This document shows, in pieces, positions 21,612 to 32,800 of a stretch of 64,000 bases of DNA. Each line of letters starts with the position of its first letter. Position 1 is the stretch's first letter. The position numbers were made by a program, and so were the translations under genes. The notes under the pieces are model-generated. The model made no database searches and was not told the origin of the DNA. It saw only the letters and a list, made by a program, of their open reading frames with translations. This DNA is from Mesostigma viride (lineage: Eukaryota > Streptophyta > Mesostigmatophyceae > Mesostigmatales > Mesostigmataceae). The stretch lies in the NCBI GenBank assembly GCA_009746045.1, contig RPFO01000175.1, forward strand, positions 5,539,414-5,603,413, in the 5' to 3' direction.

Positions 21612-21630
21612 GAAACGCCCCAGGCGCAAC
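21612..21630 (-). repeat. GC-palindrome copy
   Basis: Plus-strand GAAACGCCCCAGGCGCAAC, a 19-bp variant with a shortened centre. It sits in non-coding sequence between exon-like blocks at 21.2 and 21.7 kb. Confidence 0.65.
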
Positions 21631-22378
21631 TGTGTGACACAGCAATATGGCGATAAAACATTTATTATTCGATGTTGCGATTGATGTGCTGACAAGCCTT
21701 CTCAGACTTTGGACACTGGTCCCGGTAATCGACCGGACTCGGAGAGGAAGTCGAACTCGGAAGGCGAACCAGTAATCCTCGACTATTTTTTTGCTGTAGC
21801 AATGGAAACTCCTTCATTATGTCGAAGTGTGTCGGTCCTTTGCCTTTTGGCCAAACTCTCCTTAACCTCCCACCATTTCCTGCGCGTAGGAGGGAAAATG
21901 ATACGTTATAAACATTAATTTAATTAAAAATAACATCATATAAAACAAGTTATTACTTCTAACATTTCAGTTTTCTAAGAGCAGAGCCGTGCGTGGAAGT
22001 TGAAGAGAAGTCGACTCAGTGACCCGCATAGTTTTATCCAGTATCGTCGTCACGTTAACCCCACTTCACCCCTTGCGCAGCACTCCCTCGCTTGCCTCAG
22101 TACGTGTTCGCATCTATCCTTATGCTACTCAGTCCGCACGCATGGCCTCCTCCTGCAATATCGGCATCCCTACATCTCTCACCACTTGAGTATGAGGTCC
22201 TGTTTCGCACCACACCCCCCTTGGAGGCACTTATTCGCGTAACTACGCATAAGCGATCCCCATCCTTCACGATCGGGTCAGAGAAGCAAGAAAAAGTTCA
22301 TGTTGAGGGGTACTGCCCCTACACATGCATCAGCCTCACGCGCAGAGATGCGTAACATTGCGGTAAAATGCGCGCCAG

Positions 22379-22506
22379 TCAGGTGAACCCATAGCTGAGC
22401 CCCTTCCTCTTTCCCAATCTATCTTTTGGCCCCTTTGTAATGAACGACACAAAAGGCGGAACTCCGTCCTTAGGGTCTATGGGCCACTCCTTAGATCCAT
22501 CTTGGT
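22379..22506 (-). CDS. Exon-like block of unrecognised gene
   Basis: After a T-rich tract and CAG acceptor, the minus strand is open for 41 codons: DGSKEWPIDPKDGVPPFVSF, then ITKGPKDRLGKRKGLSYGFT, ending in a stop. The composition is protein-like, but the link to neighbouring exons is not established. Confidence 0.35.
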
Positions 22507-22913
22507 CTGAAAAAAAAACCTCTTGAATACAGAAGATTCATATCAGCTAGCTGGGCGTACATAATTGTCTCCATTTGGCCTGACGAATCAAACGCCAATC
22601 AAACGGCCAGTGGCGGCCTGTCCTCTCACTGCGCGACGTCGAACTTCTCGATATGAACGCGACAGGAAGCGAACTTGTTTGAAAGAAACGTTTTGAAGGA
22701 CGCCTTCCGTAGACTTCATTCACGATCTCCGGACTCCATCTTTTTCAAGGGAAAAAACGAACAAAAAAAATTCATAACATTAATTTATTATTTTATAATC
22801 AGTTCTATTCCTCGGAATACGTTTTTTTTTATCCATTTCACAAACCGTTTGTCACAAACACCTTCCATGCTTTCTCAAGATTGTCCCCTGATGTTTTTGA
22901 GTATTCAAAATCG

Positions 22914-23029
22914 TCATCCGAAGAACCACTCCGGCACATCCTCGCCGAGAGGGTCCTCTAATGTCATCGGCTTTCCTTTTGCGCTTGTGGTTTCCGAGCT
23001 TTTTTTGGTTCTTTCTTCTGACATTTGTT
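22914..23029 (-). CDS. Exon-like block of unrecognised gene
   Basis: After acceptor GGTTGCAG the frame reads MSEERTKKSSETTSAKGKPM then TLEDPLGEDVPEWFFG before a stop. It is hydrophilic and short. Upstream sequence carries the amplified GC-palindrome array at 23.27-23.50 kb. Confidence 0.35.
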
Positions 23030-23239
23030 CTGCAACCATGGAGTCATTTCGAGGGGTGTGGTTTAAACGGGTTGCAGATTTAAGTAAATTTGTTTTAAGG
23101 TGAACGATGGTAAACTTCATTAGAATATTTTTTGAAAACGACGGAAGCAACAGAACGACGGCGGCGTAGACTATCATGGGAACTTTGATACACAAGTCAC
23201 AATGGACACACGAACGCGCTGCAACTTTCACAGACATAA

Positions 23240-23545
23240 TTCTTCCGACATCGAAAATAAAAAAGAAAACGACGGCGGGGCGTGACTATCATGAAACATG
23301 ATTCTTACAAGAAGCTGACGGGGATCAACTTTCACGACAAACACTTCGAAGCATACGAAGATGCAAAAAGAAACGACGGCGGGCGTACTATCATGGAAAG
23401 ATTGAGCTTACAAGATGAAAAGTTAACTGACGGGGGTGCAATCTTTCACGAGATATATTTGCGACATGAAAGGCAAAAGAAACGAGGCGGGCGTACTAGC
23501 ACAGACCAATGTTGGTCATGGTGCTCTTCCAGTAAGACAGAAACT
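23240..23545 (-). repeat. Tandem ~110-bp units with GC-palindrome variants
   Basis: Three to four diverged units share AAGAAACGACGGCGGGCGTA, ACTATCATG, CTTACAAGA and AACTTTCACGA. Palindrome variants lie near 23265-23286, 23370-23388 and 23479-23496, with a fourth degenerate copy near 23548. This is the most 5' amplification linked to the minus-strand gene. Confidence 0.7.
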
Positions 23546-23611
23546 GACGGCACGGGCGTAACTATCAACGGTCCCAGGAAAGAGTGACGTTGGCAGATTA
23601 TGGTGTTTGTA

Positions 23612-23722
23612 AAAGGGGGGGGGGGTAAGAGGGAGAGTGAGAGAGGGAGAGAGGAGGGAGGGAGAGAGAGAGAGAGAGGGGGAGAAGAGCGGAGAGAGAG
23701 AGAGAGAGAGGAAGAGAGAGGA

Positions 23723-23754
<32 letters not shown>

Positions 23755-24533
23755 TGAGAGAGAGAGAGCGAGAGAGTGAGAGAGGAGAGAAGGAGAGAGA
23801 GAGAGAGGAGAGAAGAGAGAGAGAGGGAGGAGGGAGGGAGGGAGGGGAGGGAGGGAGGGGTGAGGGAGGGGGAGGGAGGGAGGGAGGGAGGGAGGGAGGG
23901 AGAGGGAGAGGGAGAGGGAGAGGGAGAGGGAGAGGGAGAAGGGAGAGGGAGAGGGAGAGGGAGAGGGAGAGGGAGAGGAGAGGGAGAAGGGAGAGGGAAG
24001 AGGGAGAGGGAGAGGGAGAGGGAGAGGAGAAGGGAGAGGGAGAGGGAGAGGGAGAGGAGAGGGAGAGGAGAGGGAGAGGGAGAGGAGAGGGAGAGGGAGA
24101 GGGGAGAGGGAGAGGGAGAGGGAGANNNNNNNNNNNNNNNNNNNNNNNNNNNNNNNNNNNNNNNNNNNNNNNNNNNNNNNNNNNNNNNNNNNNNNNNNNN
24201 NNNNNNNNNNNNNNNNNNNNNNNNNNNNNNNNNNNNNNNNNNNNNNNNNNNNGGAGAGAGGAGAGGAGAGGGAGAGGAGAGGGAGAGGGAGAGGGAGAGG
24301 AGAAGGAGAGGGAGAGGGAGAGGGAGAGGAGAGGGAGAGGAGAGGGAGAGGGAGAGGGAGAGGAGAGGGAGAGGGAGAGGGAGAGGGAGAGGAGAGGAGA
24401 GGAGAGGGAGAGGGAGAGGGAGAGGGAGAGGGAGAGGGAGAGGAGAGGGAGAGGGAGAGGGAGAGGGAGGGCGTAAGCGGAGAGGGAGAGGGAGAGGGAG
24501 AGGGAGACGGAGAGGGAGAGGGAGAGGGAGAGG
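23612..24533. repeat. Polypurine GGGAGA/GAGA array with assembly gap
   Basis: The plus strand is almost purely A and G: (GAGA)n and (GGGA)n, then (GGGAGA)n. The array includes the N run. Long Ser/Leu/Arg/Glu open frames here follow from the repeat and are not genes. Confidence 0.97.
24126..24252. other. Assembly gap of 127 Ns
   Basis: A run of N inside the GGGAGA array. The true length of the array is therefore unknown. Confidence 1.
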
Positions 24534-24892
24534 GAGGGCGTAAGCGTAAGCGTAAGCCTAAGCGTAAGCGTAAGCGTAAACCTAAGCGTAAGCATAACCG
24601 TAAGCGTAAGCGTAAGCGTAGGGAGAGGGAGGGCGTAAGCGTAAGCGTAAGCGTAAGCGTAAGCGTAAGCGTAAGCGTAAGCGTAAGCGTAAGCGTAAGC
24701 GTAAGCGTAAGCGTAAGCGTAAGCGTAAGCGTAAGCGTAAGCGTAAGCGTAAGCGTAAGCGTAAGCGTAAGCGTAAGCGTAAGCGTAAGCGTAAGCGTAA
24801 GCGTAAGCGTAAGCGTAAGCGTAAGCGTAAGCGTAACCGTAAGCGTAAGCGTAACCGTAAGCGTAACCGTAAGCGTAAGCGTAACCGTAAGA
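24534..24892. repeat. GTAAGC hexamer array
   Basis: About 55 to 60 copies of GTAAGC, with scattered GTAACC and CCTAAGC variants and one short GGGAGA interruption near 24620. It begins abruptly inside the polypurine array as GGCGTAAGC. The complement is (GCTTAC)n. It does not match a telomere repeat known to me. Confidence 0.95.
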
Positions 24893-25634
24893 GGGATGGA
24901 GGGATGGAGGGAGGGAGGGAGGGAGGGAGGGAGGGAGGGAGGGAGGGAGAGGGAGGAGGGAGGAGGGAGGGAGGGAGGGAGGAGGGAGGGAGGGAGGGAG
25001 GAGGGAGGGGAGAGGGGGAGGAGGGAGGGAGGGGAGGGAGGGAGGGAGGGAGGGGAGGGAGGAGGGAGAGGGAGAGGGAGGGAGGGAGAGGGAGAGGGAG
25101 AGGGAGAGGAGAGGGAGAGGGAGAGGGAGAGGGAGAGGGAGAGGAGAGGGAGAGGGAGAGGGAGAGGGAGAGGGAGAGGGAGAGGGAGAGGGAGAGGGAG
25201 AGGGAGAGGGAGAGGGAGAGGGAGGGGAGAGGGAGAGGGAGAGGGAGAGGGAGAGGGAGAGGGAGAGGAGAGGGAGAGGGAGAGGGAGAGGGAGAGGGAG
25301 AGGGAGAGGAGAGGGAGAGGGAGAGGGAGAGGGAGAGGGAGAGGAGAGGGAGAGGGAGAGGGAGAGGGAGAGGAGAGGGAGAGGGAGAGGGAGAGGAGAG
25401 GGAGAGGGAGAGGGAGAGGGAGAGGGAGAGGAGAGGGAGAGGGAGAGGGAGAGGGAGAGGGAGAGGGAGAGGAGAGGGAGAGGGAGAGGGAGAGGGAGAG
25501 GGAGAGGGAGAGGGAGAGGGAGAGGAGAGGGAGAGGGAGAGGGAGAGGGAGAGGGAGAGGAGAGGGAGAGGAGAGGGAGAGGGAGAGGGAGAGGGAGAGG
25601 GAGAGGGAGAGGGAGAGGGAGAGGGAGAGGGAGG
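24893..25634. repeat. Second polypurine GGGAGG/GGGAGA array
   Basis: The plus strand returns to pure purine: GGGA units first, then GGGAGA units with regularly spaced GGAGA slips. It ends at AGGGTTTAGCC. A pure purine strand of about 740 bp can in principle form triplex (H-) DNA. Confidence 0.97.
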
Positions 25635-25689
25635 GTTTAGCCACATCGTGTTTTGTTCTTGGATTGATGACGCACCGCACGCAACGCTC

Positions 25690-26455
25690 GTGACCTGCAC
25701 CCGCAGGCGAAAAAGAACGAACCACAATGATAGCATGGTTGTGAGTGACAATTGACGACATCACGCTACAAGGAGCATGACGCAAAAGGGATTAAAAATC
25801 GGCATGAAAAACCTGGTGAAAAATAAGAGGGAGAGGGGGGGAGAGGGAGAGGGAGAGAGAGTCGTCGTTCAGGAAGCCGGCATGACGCAAAATGGGATGA
25901 ATACTCAACATGACAGGTGAAAAAACATGAGAAAAACAACGTACATAAAATCCCGCAACTCACTCTTGTTGTTGCTGATGCTGCTGTCGTTGTTCTTGTT
26001 GTCAGGCCCGTTGTTCTTGATTTCCAAAGAAGAAAGCCGTGAAGCTGCTCGTACGCAACGACCGTGACCTGCACCCGCAGGCGAAAAAGAACGAACCACA
26101 ATGATAGTATTGTTGTGAGTGACAATTGACGACATCACGCTACAAAGAGCATGACGCAAAAGGGATTTAAAATCGGCATGAAAAACCTGGTGAAAAATAA
26201 GAGGGAGAGGGGGGGAGAGGGAGAGGGAGAGAGAGTCGTCGTTCAGGAAGCCGTCATGACGCAAAATGGGATGAATACTCAACATGCCAGGTGAAAAAAA
26301 ATTAGGAAAACCACGTACGTAAAATCCCGCAACTCACTCTTGTTGTTGCTGATGCTGCTGTCGTTGTTGTTGTTGTCAGGCCCGTTGTTCTTGATTTCCA
26401 AAGAAGAAAGCCGTGAAGCTGCTCGTACGCATTATGGGGGCTGCACCCGCAGGCG
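25690..26455. repeat. 372-bp tandem duplication, two full units and a partial third
   Basis: CCTGCACCCGCAGGCG (itself a palindrome) starts the unit near 25696, 26068 and, truncated, 26440. Each full unit includes AAAAAGAACGAACCACAATG, TGACAATTGACGACATCACG, a short GGGAGAGGG stretch and GTTGTTGCTGATGCTGCTGT. The embedded GGGAGA stretch may be the seed of the large arrays upstream. Confidence 0.9.
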
Positions 26456-26569
26456 AAAAAGAACGTGGACCACAGTCGGTCACTGGACGTGCGGTGGCGG
26501 GCGTGGTGGGCGCATCCGGCGGTGCGCGCCTGCAAAACACCGCATCAATTACCTGGGCGGGCAGGGTGC

Positions 26570-27319
26570 GCACCTTCCAAAGTCCCTGGTGTGTGTCAGT
26601 GCAGCGTCGACATGGCATGCGTGGAGGATATTTGCGTACGTACGACGAATCATGTGAAACGACTGGTCCAACCTGAAAAATTTTAAATTTTTTCCGTGTC
26701 CAGTAACGGTCCTAGGTTGCACCCGCGGGCCGTTCCGACAGCTGTACAGAAAAGATCACAAAGATACGCCGCGCAACGACGCCTGTGCCCGGCAAATCAT
26801 TTGTGAGCCCGGAACTGAACAGTCACTGCAAATGTCGAGTATTTATTGCTCCAACCCCACAAAAAAGCGTTCCGGACCTGTTCGAAGCGAAGAGCACTGA
26901 CAGGGATCGGACCCGAGCCAGATTTGTGTGCGGACCATGATGGCTGGCCTCCCTCACTCCGCAACCTCACTCTGGACGCAGGTTCGAATCCTGTCAGTGC
27001 TATTCGCTTCGAACAGTTCCGGAACGCTTTTTTTGGGGGGTGGAGCAATAGATTTTCGACGTTTGTAGTGACTGTTCAGTTCCCGACTCACATTTGCCGG
27101 GCACTGGCGTCATTCCGCGGCGTATCTTTCTGATCTATTCTGTACAGCTGCCGGAACGGCCCGCGGGTGCAACCTAGGACCGTTACTGGACACGGCAAAA
27201 ATTCAAAATTTTTCAGGTTGGACCAGTCGTTTCAGATGATTCGTCGTACGTACGCAAATATCCTCCACGCATGCCATGTCGACGCTGCACTGACACACAC
27301 CAGGGACTTTGGAAGGTGC
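26570..27319. repeat. 750-bp inverted repeat (palindrome)
   Basis: The left arm begins GCACCTTCCAAAGTCCCTGG and the right arm ends with its reverse complement. Arms of about 330 bp match almost throughout (CGTCGACATGGCATGCGTGG, GTAACGGTCCTAGGTTGCAC, GCGTTCCGG). The unpaired centre is about 26905-26985. Neither strand codes for a recognisable protein. It could be a hairpin-type transposable element or an inverted duplication. Confidence 0.9.
26893..27001. other. tRNA-like core at the palindrome centre
   Basis: The plus strand has GCAGGTTCGAATCCTGT, a good T-arm with a canonical pol III B box (GGTTCGAATCC, 26981-26991), followed by CAGTGCT. The minus strand has a second T-arm-like GGGTCCGATCCC followed by the same end. 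Each T-arm belongs to one arm of the inverted repeat. No complete cloverleaf can be drawn in either direction, so I call this tRNA-derived and not a tRNA gene. Confidence 0.4.
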
Positions 27320-27760
27320 CGTAAGAATTGTCTTGCGAAATGAAAGCTTAGCCGTATGCACTGTTCTGAAAAATCTGATTTGTAAAAATGGAGAAAAAAA
27401 AAAAAAAGGGAAAAAAACAAAAAAAAAAGAACCCTGAAAACTGACATGCCGCGAAAAGGATTCGACACGGCGACTGCCGGTCTCATCCAGGTATTGGAGT
27501 AGGGTGTAGATCCCCACCGGGGGTGTAGATCCCCCTGCTATTCGCTCGAACAGTTCTGGATGTACCATCCTACATGCTATTGTACAATATATAGTGGTAA
27601 CGGAGAAAAAAAAATGAAGAGACGACAAAAATGCCTTTGCACCAATAGGAGTCGACACTGCGTGTTCAGACTCCAAGTACTCGGGCACCCACACCTGCCG
27701 GGGGAGTACATTGTAATGCTATTCACTAGAACAGTTCCGGATGTAGCGTTAGTGATGATG
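26999..27760 (+). repeat. Three dispersed copies of a GCTATTCGCTTCGAACAGTT tail
   Basis: Related 25-bp segments occur near 26999, 27537 and 27718 (GCTATTCGCTCGAACAGTTC, GCTATTCACTAGAACAGTTC). Each is preceded by tRNA-like or hairpin sequence (for example GATCCCCACCGGGGGTGTAG near 27510). The latter two are followed by TTGTACAATATA. They may be SINE-like modules or gene-end duplicates. Confidence 0.4.
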
Positions 27761-28251
27761 TTGTACAATATATTCCAATCACGTTTGTCAGAGTGTGCGT
27801 TTTTCCGACATGTAGGGCAGGTTGTACAACATTCTGTGCGCCAACCATGTGTACTACATGTATCGATTAGTATCACTACATGTATATTCCGTCATGATCG
27901 CAGGATTAGTAACTACTGGGCTACATGTTAGTGTACCCTTACTAGGCTACTATGTAGAACCTTCAGAACCTGATTCTACCTTCCAAAATTCTAATTATGC
28001 GCCATGGATCAGTTCTGAAATGTAGAACGAGCCTACGTGGAGGGCATGACATCAGTCCAGCTGGCACCGCCGCGCACCATGACCGAGGGAACACGCCGTC
28101 ACGTGCATGTAATGCAATGTTTGGAGACGACGGGCATGCATGCATGGTTAATTTTTGGCGGCGAATATTTTCCGCGCCAAAAAAATTCCGCGGTACCCTC
28201 CGTACCGTGAAAAGTGGGTGCACGGTGCGCGCACCCCTTGCGGAAGTGGCC

Positions 28252-29840
28252 ATGGCGACTGCTTTTAGACGAAACGTGACAAATCTGGCTCGCGGAAAGC
28301 AGAAAAAATGCTCGATTCTTGGAGAAAATTAGTTACTGATTCTAATTTATGGTGGGATAGTTGCGATCTATAATGTCGCGGGCTCTTTTTCTTTACCATC
28401 GGCAGGGGGGTCCGGCCTGAATTTCTGTCGGGATGAATAAAGTATAATGGATGCCTGCAGGTGTGATTGTCGATTGTTGCCAGTTTTGATGGTCCTAATG
28501 GAAGCTAGTTTAATGATGTTTCTAAAGCCGTAAAAATTCCCGCTGCTATCTTTACCTTTCCCGTCATTTTGCGGTAAGATAACATTAGGCCTGCGCCATG
28601 CGCGCCCGACCTCTCCATGAAAGGGTGGCCTTTCTTGTGCGCCTGGGCACGAATAAATGCCCGTTATGGTACGTTCTTGTATTAAACGTCCTAAGATAGC
28701 GCTTTCCTGCTTTCTTACCTCGTTGAGCGTAAGCTTTTTGCCTTCTTTCCGGCCAGATGCAGCCATGAAGTTGCGGGTCCTGGCGCTGCATCGCTGGATT
28801 CCTGGATGTTTTTAAGCAAGTTCGTCTGTGACGTGGCTGGCTTGCTGCAGCGCGTGGCCCACAACCTGTCGGGAAGGTGTAATGCTTTTATTTCCATGCT
28901 TCTCTGAAATTTCTTTTGCTTTATAGACAGTTGTGTTCGAGGAAATTCACGCGGTCTTCCTAAGCAGCGGCATCATTTTCCCCAGACACTGACGAGCTGG
29001 CACCTGTCTCCTAAAGAGAGCGGCTCGTGCTTGTTAGAAAGGAGGCAGTGTGCATTTTGCGGGACACAATGCTTTGGTGGCACATGCGTCAGGTAGGCTG
29101 TTCCAATGGTCTCTTCACCTTTCCCACTGAGTAAATGTTAGCATTTGTCATGCTAACCAGAGCAGCTAGCCACAGGTTGGCTGGATAAAAAGTCAGCTTA
29201 TTTTCTCTTTATATACTGCGTGTGTGGTCCTCCACGTGTCCGGCTTGTTGGGCATTTTGGAAGAGGGTTTATAATGTGTTGTTGGGTGGAACAACTTGGT
29301 TGTTGGCACAAAATCACACATTATTAGCCTGAGATAGGCATGACATATGCTGCTCAGGCGTGTCGTCCTACCAGCCTTGTTGTTAAGGGTAGACTCACAA
29401 GGCTGGCTGTGCCGATGGAGGGGTGGGGCGTGCTAGCCCCCCCCACACCCACGCATGCATGCTAGCCCACCCCCACACCCACGCATGCATGCTAGCCCCG
29501 GCCCCGGCCCCCCCACACCCACGCATGCATGCCAGCCCACCCCCACACCCACGCGTGCATGCCAGCCCACCCCTAGCTTGAGCGTGCTTGTAAAGTTTTT
29601 GCATGGTTTATTAAAATGAGTGGAATATGTATTTATTGCATAATGTTAATTTTATCATGAATGAAAATGGTCAACATTGCCGAAGTGCCCCTAAATTGCT
29701 CAATATTGTGTGCTCAAGAATTCAATGAGGATTGTCATCATGGAAACCCGCACAAATTCACGATTCCGGGCATGCATGTGAAAGTATCAAGAACAATTTT
29801 CAATTAAGAATGGTATCTCATTGTTCCATGAATCAATATG
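28252..29840 (+). repeat. Left outer arm of foldback element
   Basis: About 1.6 kb of mostly unique sequence, inverted at 44916-46872. Marker blocks are ACGAAACGTGACAAATCTGG near 28272, CAATATTGTGTGCTCAAG near 29701 and GCACAAATTCACGATTCCG near 29751. It includes a five-unit CATGCATGC minisatellite. Confidence 0.9.
29430..29578. repeat. Short CACCCACGCATGCATGC minisatellite, left arm
   Basis: About five units of 28-40 bp built on CCCCCACACCCACGCATGCATGCTAGC. The right arm carries about seventeen units of the same repeat in inverse orientation. Confidence 0.9.
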
Positions 29841-32800
29841 ACTCCATGTACGTAGACAAGCCATGATGACCCCATGGGAGCCTAAATCCTCATCATTAAA
29901 TACATAAATGCCACCCATGTACGTAGACGGGCCATGATGACACCAATGGAGCCTGAATCCTCATCATTAATTACATAAATGCCAACCATGTACATACACG
30001 GGCAATGATGACACCATGGGAGCCTGAATCCTCATTATTAAATACATAAATGCCAACCATGTACGTAGGCCAGCCATGATGACACTATGGGAGCCTGAAT
30101 CCTCATCATTAATTTCATACATGCCAACAACACGTAGACGGGCCATAATGACACCACGGGAGCCTGAATCCTCATCATTTATTTTATGAGACATCCATGT
30201 ACGTAGGCCAGCCATGATGACACCATGGGAGCCTGAATCCTCATCATTTTTTTTCTGAGACATCCATGTACGTAGGCCAGCCATGATGACACCATGGGAG
30301 CCTGAATCCTCATCATTAAATACATACATGCCATCCATGTACGTAGACAGGCCATGATGACACCATGGGAGCCTGAATCCTCATCATTAATTACATAAAT
30401 GCCAACCATGTACGTAGACGGGCCATGATGACACCATGGGAGCCTGAATCCTCATCATTTTTTTTATGAGACATCCATGTACGTAGGCCAGCCATGATGA
30501 CACCATGGGAGCCTGAATCCTCGTCATTTTTTTTTCTTTGACATCCATGTACGTAGACGGGCCATGATGACACCATGGGAGCCTGAATCCTCATCATTAA
30601 TTACATACATGCCAACAATGTAGGTAGACAAGCCATGATGACACCATGGGAGCCTGAATCCTCATCATTTTTTTAATGAGACATCCATGTACATACGTAG
30701 GCCAGCCATGATGACACCATGGGAGCCTGAATCCTCATCATTTTTTTTTCTTTGACATCCATGTACGTAGGCCAGCCATGATGACACCATGGGAGCCTGA
30801 ATCCTCCTCATTAATTACATAAATGCCAACCAGGTACGTAGACAAGCCATGATGACCCCATGGGAGCCTGAATCCTCATCATTAATTACATAAATGCCAT
30901 CCATGTACGTAGACGGGCCATGATGACACCATGGGAGCCTGAATCCTCATCATTAATTACATAAATGCCATCCATGTACGTAGACGGGCCATGATGACAC
31001 CATGGGAGCTTGAATCCTCATCATTAATTACATAAATGCCATTCATGTACGTAGACGGGCCATGATGACACCATGGGAGCCTGAATCCTCATCATTAAAA
31101 AAGTACATGCCATCCATGTACGTAGGCCAGCCATGATGACACCATGGGAGCCTAAATCCTCCTCATGAATTACATAAATGCCAACCATGTACGTAGACAA
31201 GCCATGATGACACCATGGGAGCCTGAATCCTCATCATTAATTACATAAATGCCATCCATGTACGTACACAGGCGATGATGACACCATGGGAGCCTGAATC
31301 CTCATCATTTACTATTCCTTGACATCCATGTACGTAGACGGGCCATGATGACACCATGGGAGCCTGAATCCTCCTCATTAATTACATAAATGCCAACCAG
31401 GTACGTAGACAAGCCATGATGACACCATGGGAGCCTGAATCCTCATCATTAATTACATAAATGCCAACCATGTACGTAGACGGGCCATGATGACACCATG
31501 GGAGCCTGAATCCTCATCATTTTTTTTATGAGACATCCATGTACGTAGGCCAGCCATGATGACACCATGGGAGCCTGAATCCTCGTCATTTTTTTTTCTT
31601 TGACATCCATGTACGTAGACGGGCCATGATGACACCATGGGAGCCTGAATCCTCATCATTAATTACATACATGCCAACAATGTAGGTAGACAAGCCATGA
31701 TGACACCATGGGAGCCTGAATCCTCATCATTTTTTTAATGAGACATCCATGTACATACGTAGGCCAGCCATGATGACACCATGGGAGCCTGAATCCTCAT
31801 CATTTTTTTTTCTTTGACATCCATGTACGTAGGCCAGCCATGATGACACCATGGGAGCCTGAATCCTCCTCATTAATTACATAAATGCCAACCAGGTACG
31901 TAGACAAGCCATGATGACCCCATGGGAGCCTAAATCCTCATCATTAAATACATAAATGCCACCCATGTACGTAGACGGGCCATGATGACACCAATGGAGC
32001 CTGAATCCTCATCATTAATTACATAAATGCCAACCATGTACATACACGGGCAATGATGACACCATGGGAGCCTGAATCCTCATCATTAAATACATAAATG
32101 CCAACCATGTACGTAGGCCAGCCATGATGACACTATGGGAGCCTGAATCCTCATCATTAATTTCATACATGCCAACAACACGTAGACGGGCCATAATGAC
32201 ACCACGGGAGCCTGAATCCTCATCATTTATTTTATGAGACATCCATGTACGTAGGCCAGCCATGATGACACCATGGGAGCCTGAATCCTCATCATTTTTT
32301 TCTGAGACATCCATGTACGTAGGCCAGCCATGATGACACCATGGGAGCCTGAATCCTCATCATTAAATACATACATGCCATCCATGTACGTAGACAGGCC
32401 ATGATGACACCATGGGAGCCTGAATCCTCATCATTAATTACATAAATGCCAACCATGTACGTAGACGGGCCATGATGACACCATGGGAGCCTGAATCCTC
32501 ATCATTAATTACATACATGCCAACAATGTAGGTAGACAAGCCATGATGACACCATGGGAGCCTGAATCCTCATCATTTTTTTAATGAGACATCCATGTAC
32601 ATACGTAGGCCAGCCATGATGACACCATGGGAGCCTGAATCCTCATCATTTTTTTTTCTTTGACATCCATGTACGTAGGCCAGCCATGATGACACCATGG
32701 GAGCCTGAATCCTCCTCATTAATTACATAAATGCCAACCAGGTACGTAGACAAGCCATGATGACCCCATGGGAGCCTGAATCCTCATCATTAATTACATA

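Larger units (their letters stand above)
12259..23050 (-). other. Unrecognised minus-strand multi-exon gene or relic (overview)
   Basis: At least ten exon-like blocks run leftward from about 23.0 to 12.3 kb, several bounded by good GT-AG sites. I do not recognise the product. The conceptual protein is hydrophilic, rich in Lys, Glu, Trp and Ala, with a long acidic tract and Gly/Arg/Lys-rich linkers. The reading frame is broken at several points; at four or five of these, adding one G or C to a homopolymer restores it. Many of the introns carry the GC palindrome family. The 5' exons (about 20-23 kb) are the most degraded. Possible explanations are a real gene in a poorly polished assembly, a decaying pseudogene, or an accessory gene of a large mobile element. 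Exon entries below give the detail. Confidence 0.5.

Noticed and set aside
24534-24892. GTAAGC array as a telomere
   Set aside because: The unit does not match a known telomere repeat, and the array lies between purine repeats, not at an end.
23446-25785. Very long open frames rich in Ser/Leu/Pro or Arg/Gly/Glu on both strands
   Set aside because: They are translations of GGGAGA and GTAAGC simple repeats and run through the N gap.
26893-27001. A functional tRNA gene
   Set aside because: The 12-bp terminal stem is part of the larger palindrome, the span is 109 nt and no D-arm or anticodon arm can be folded.
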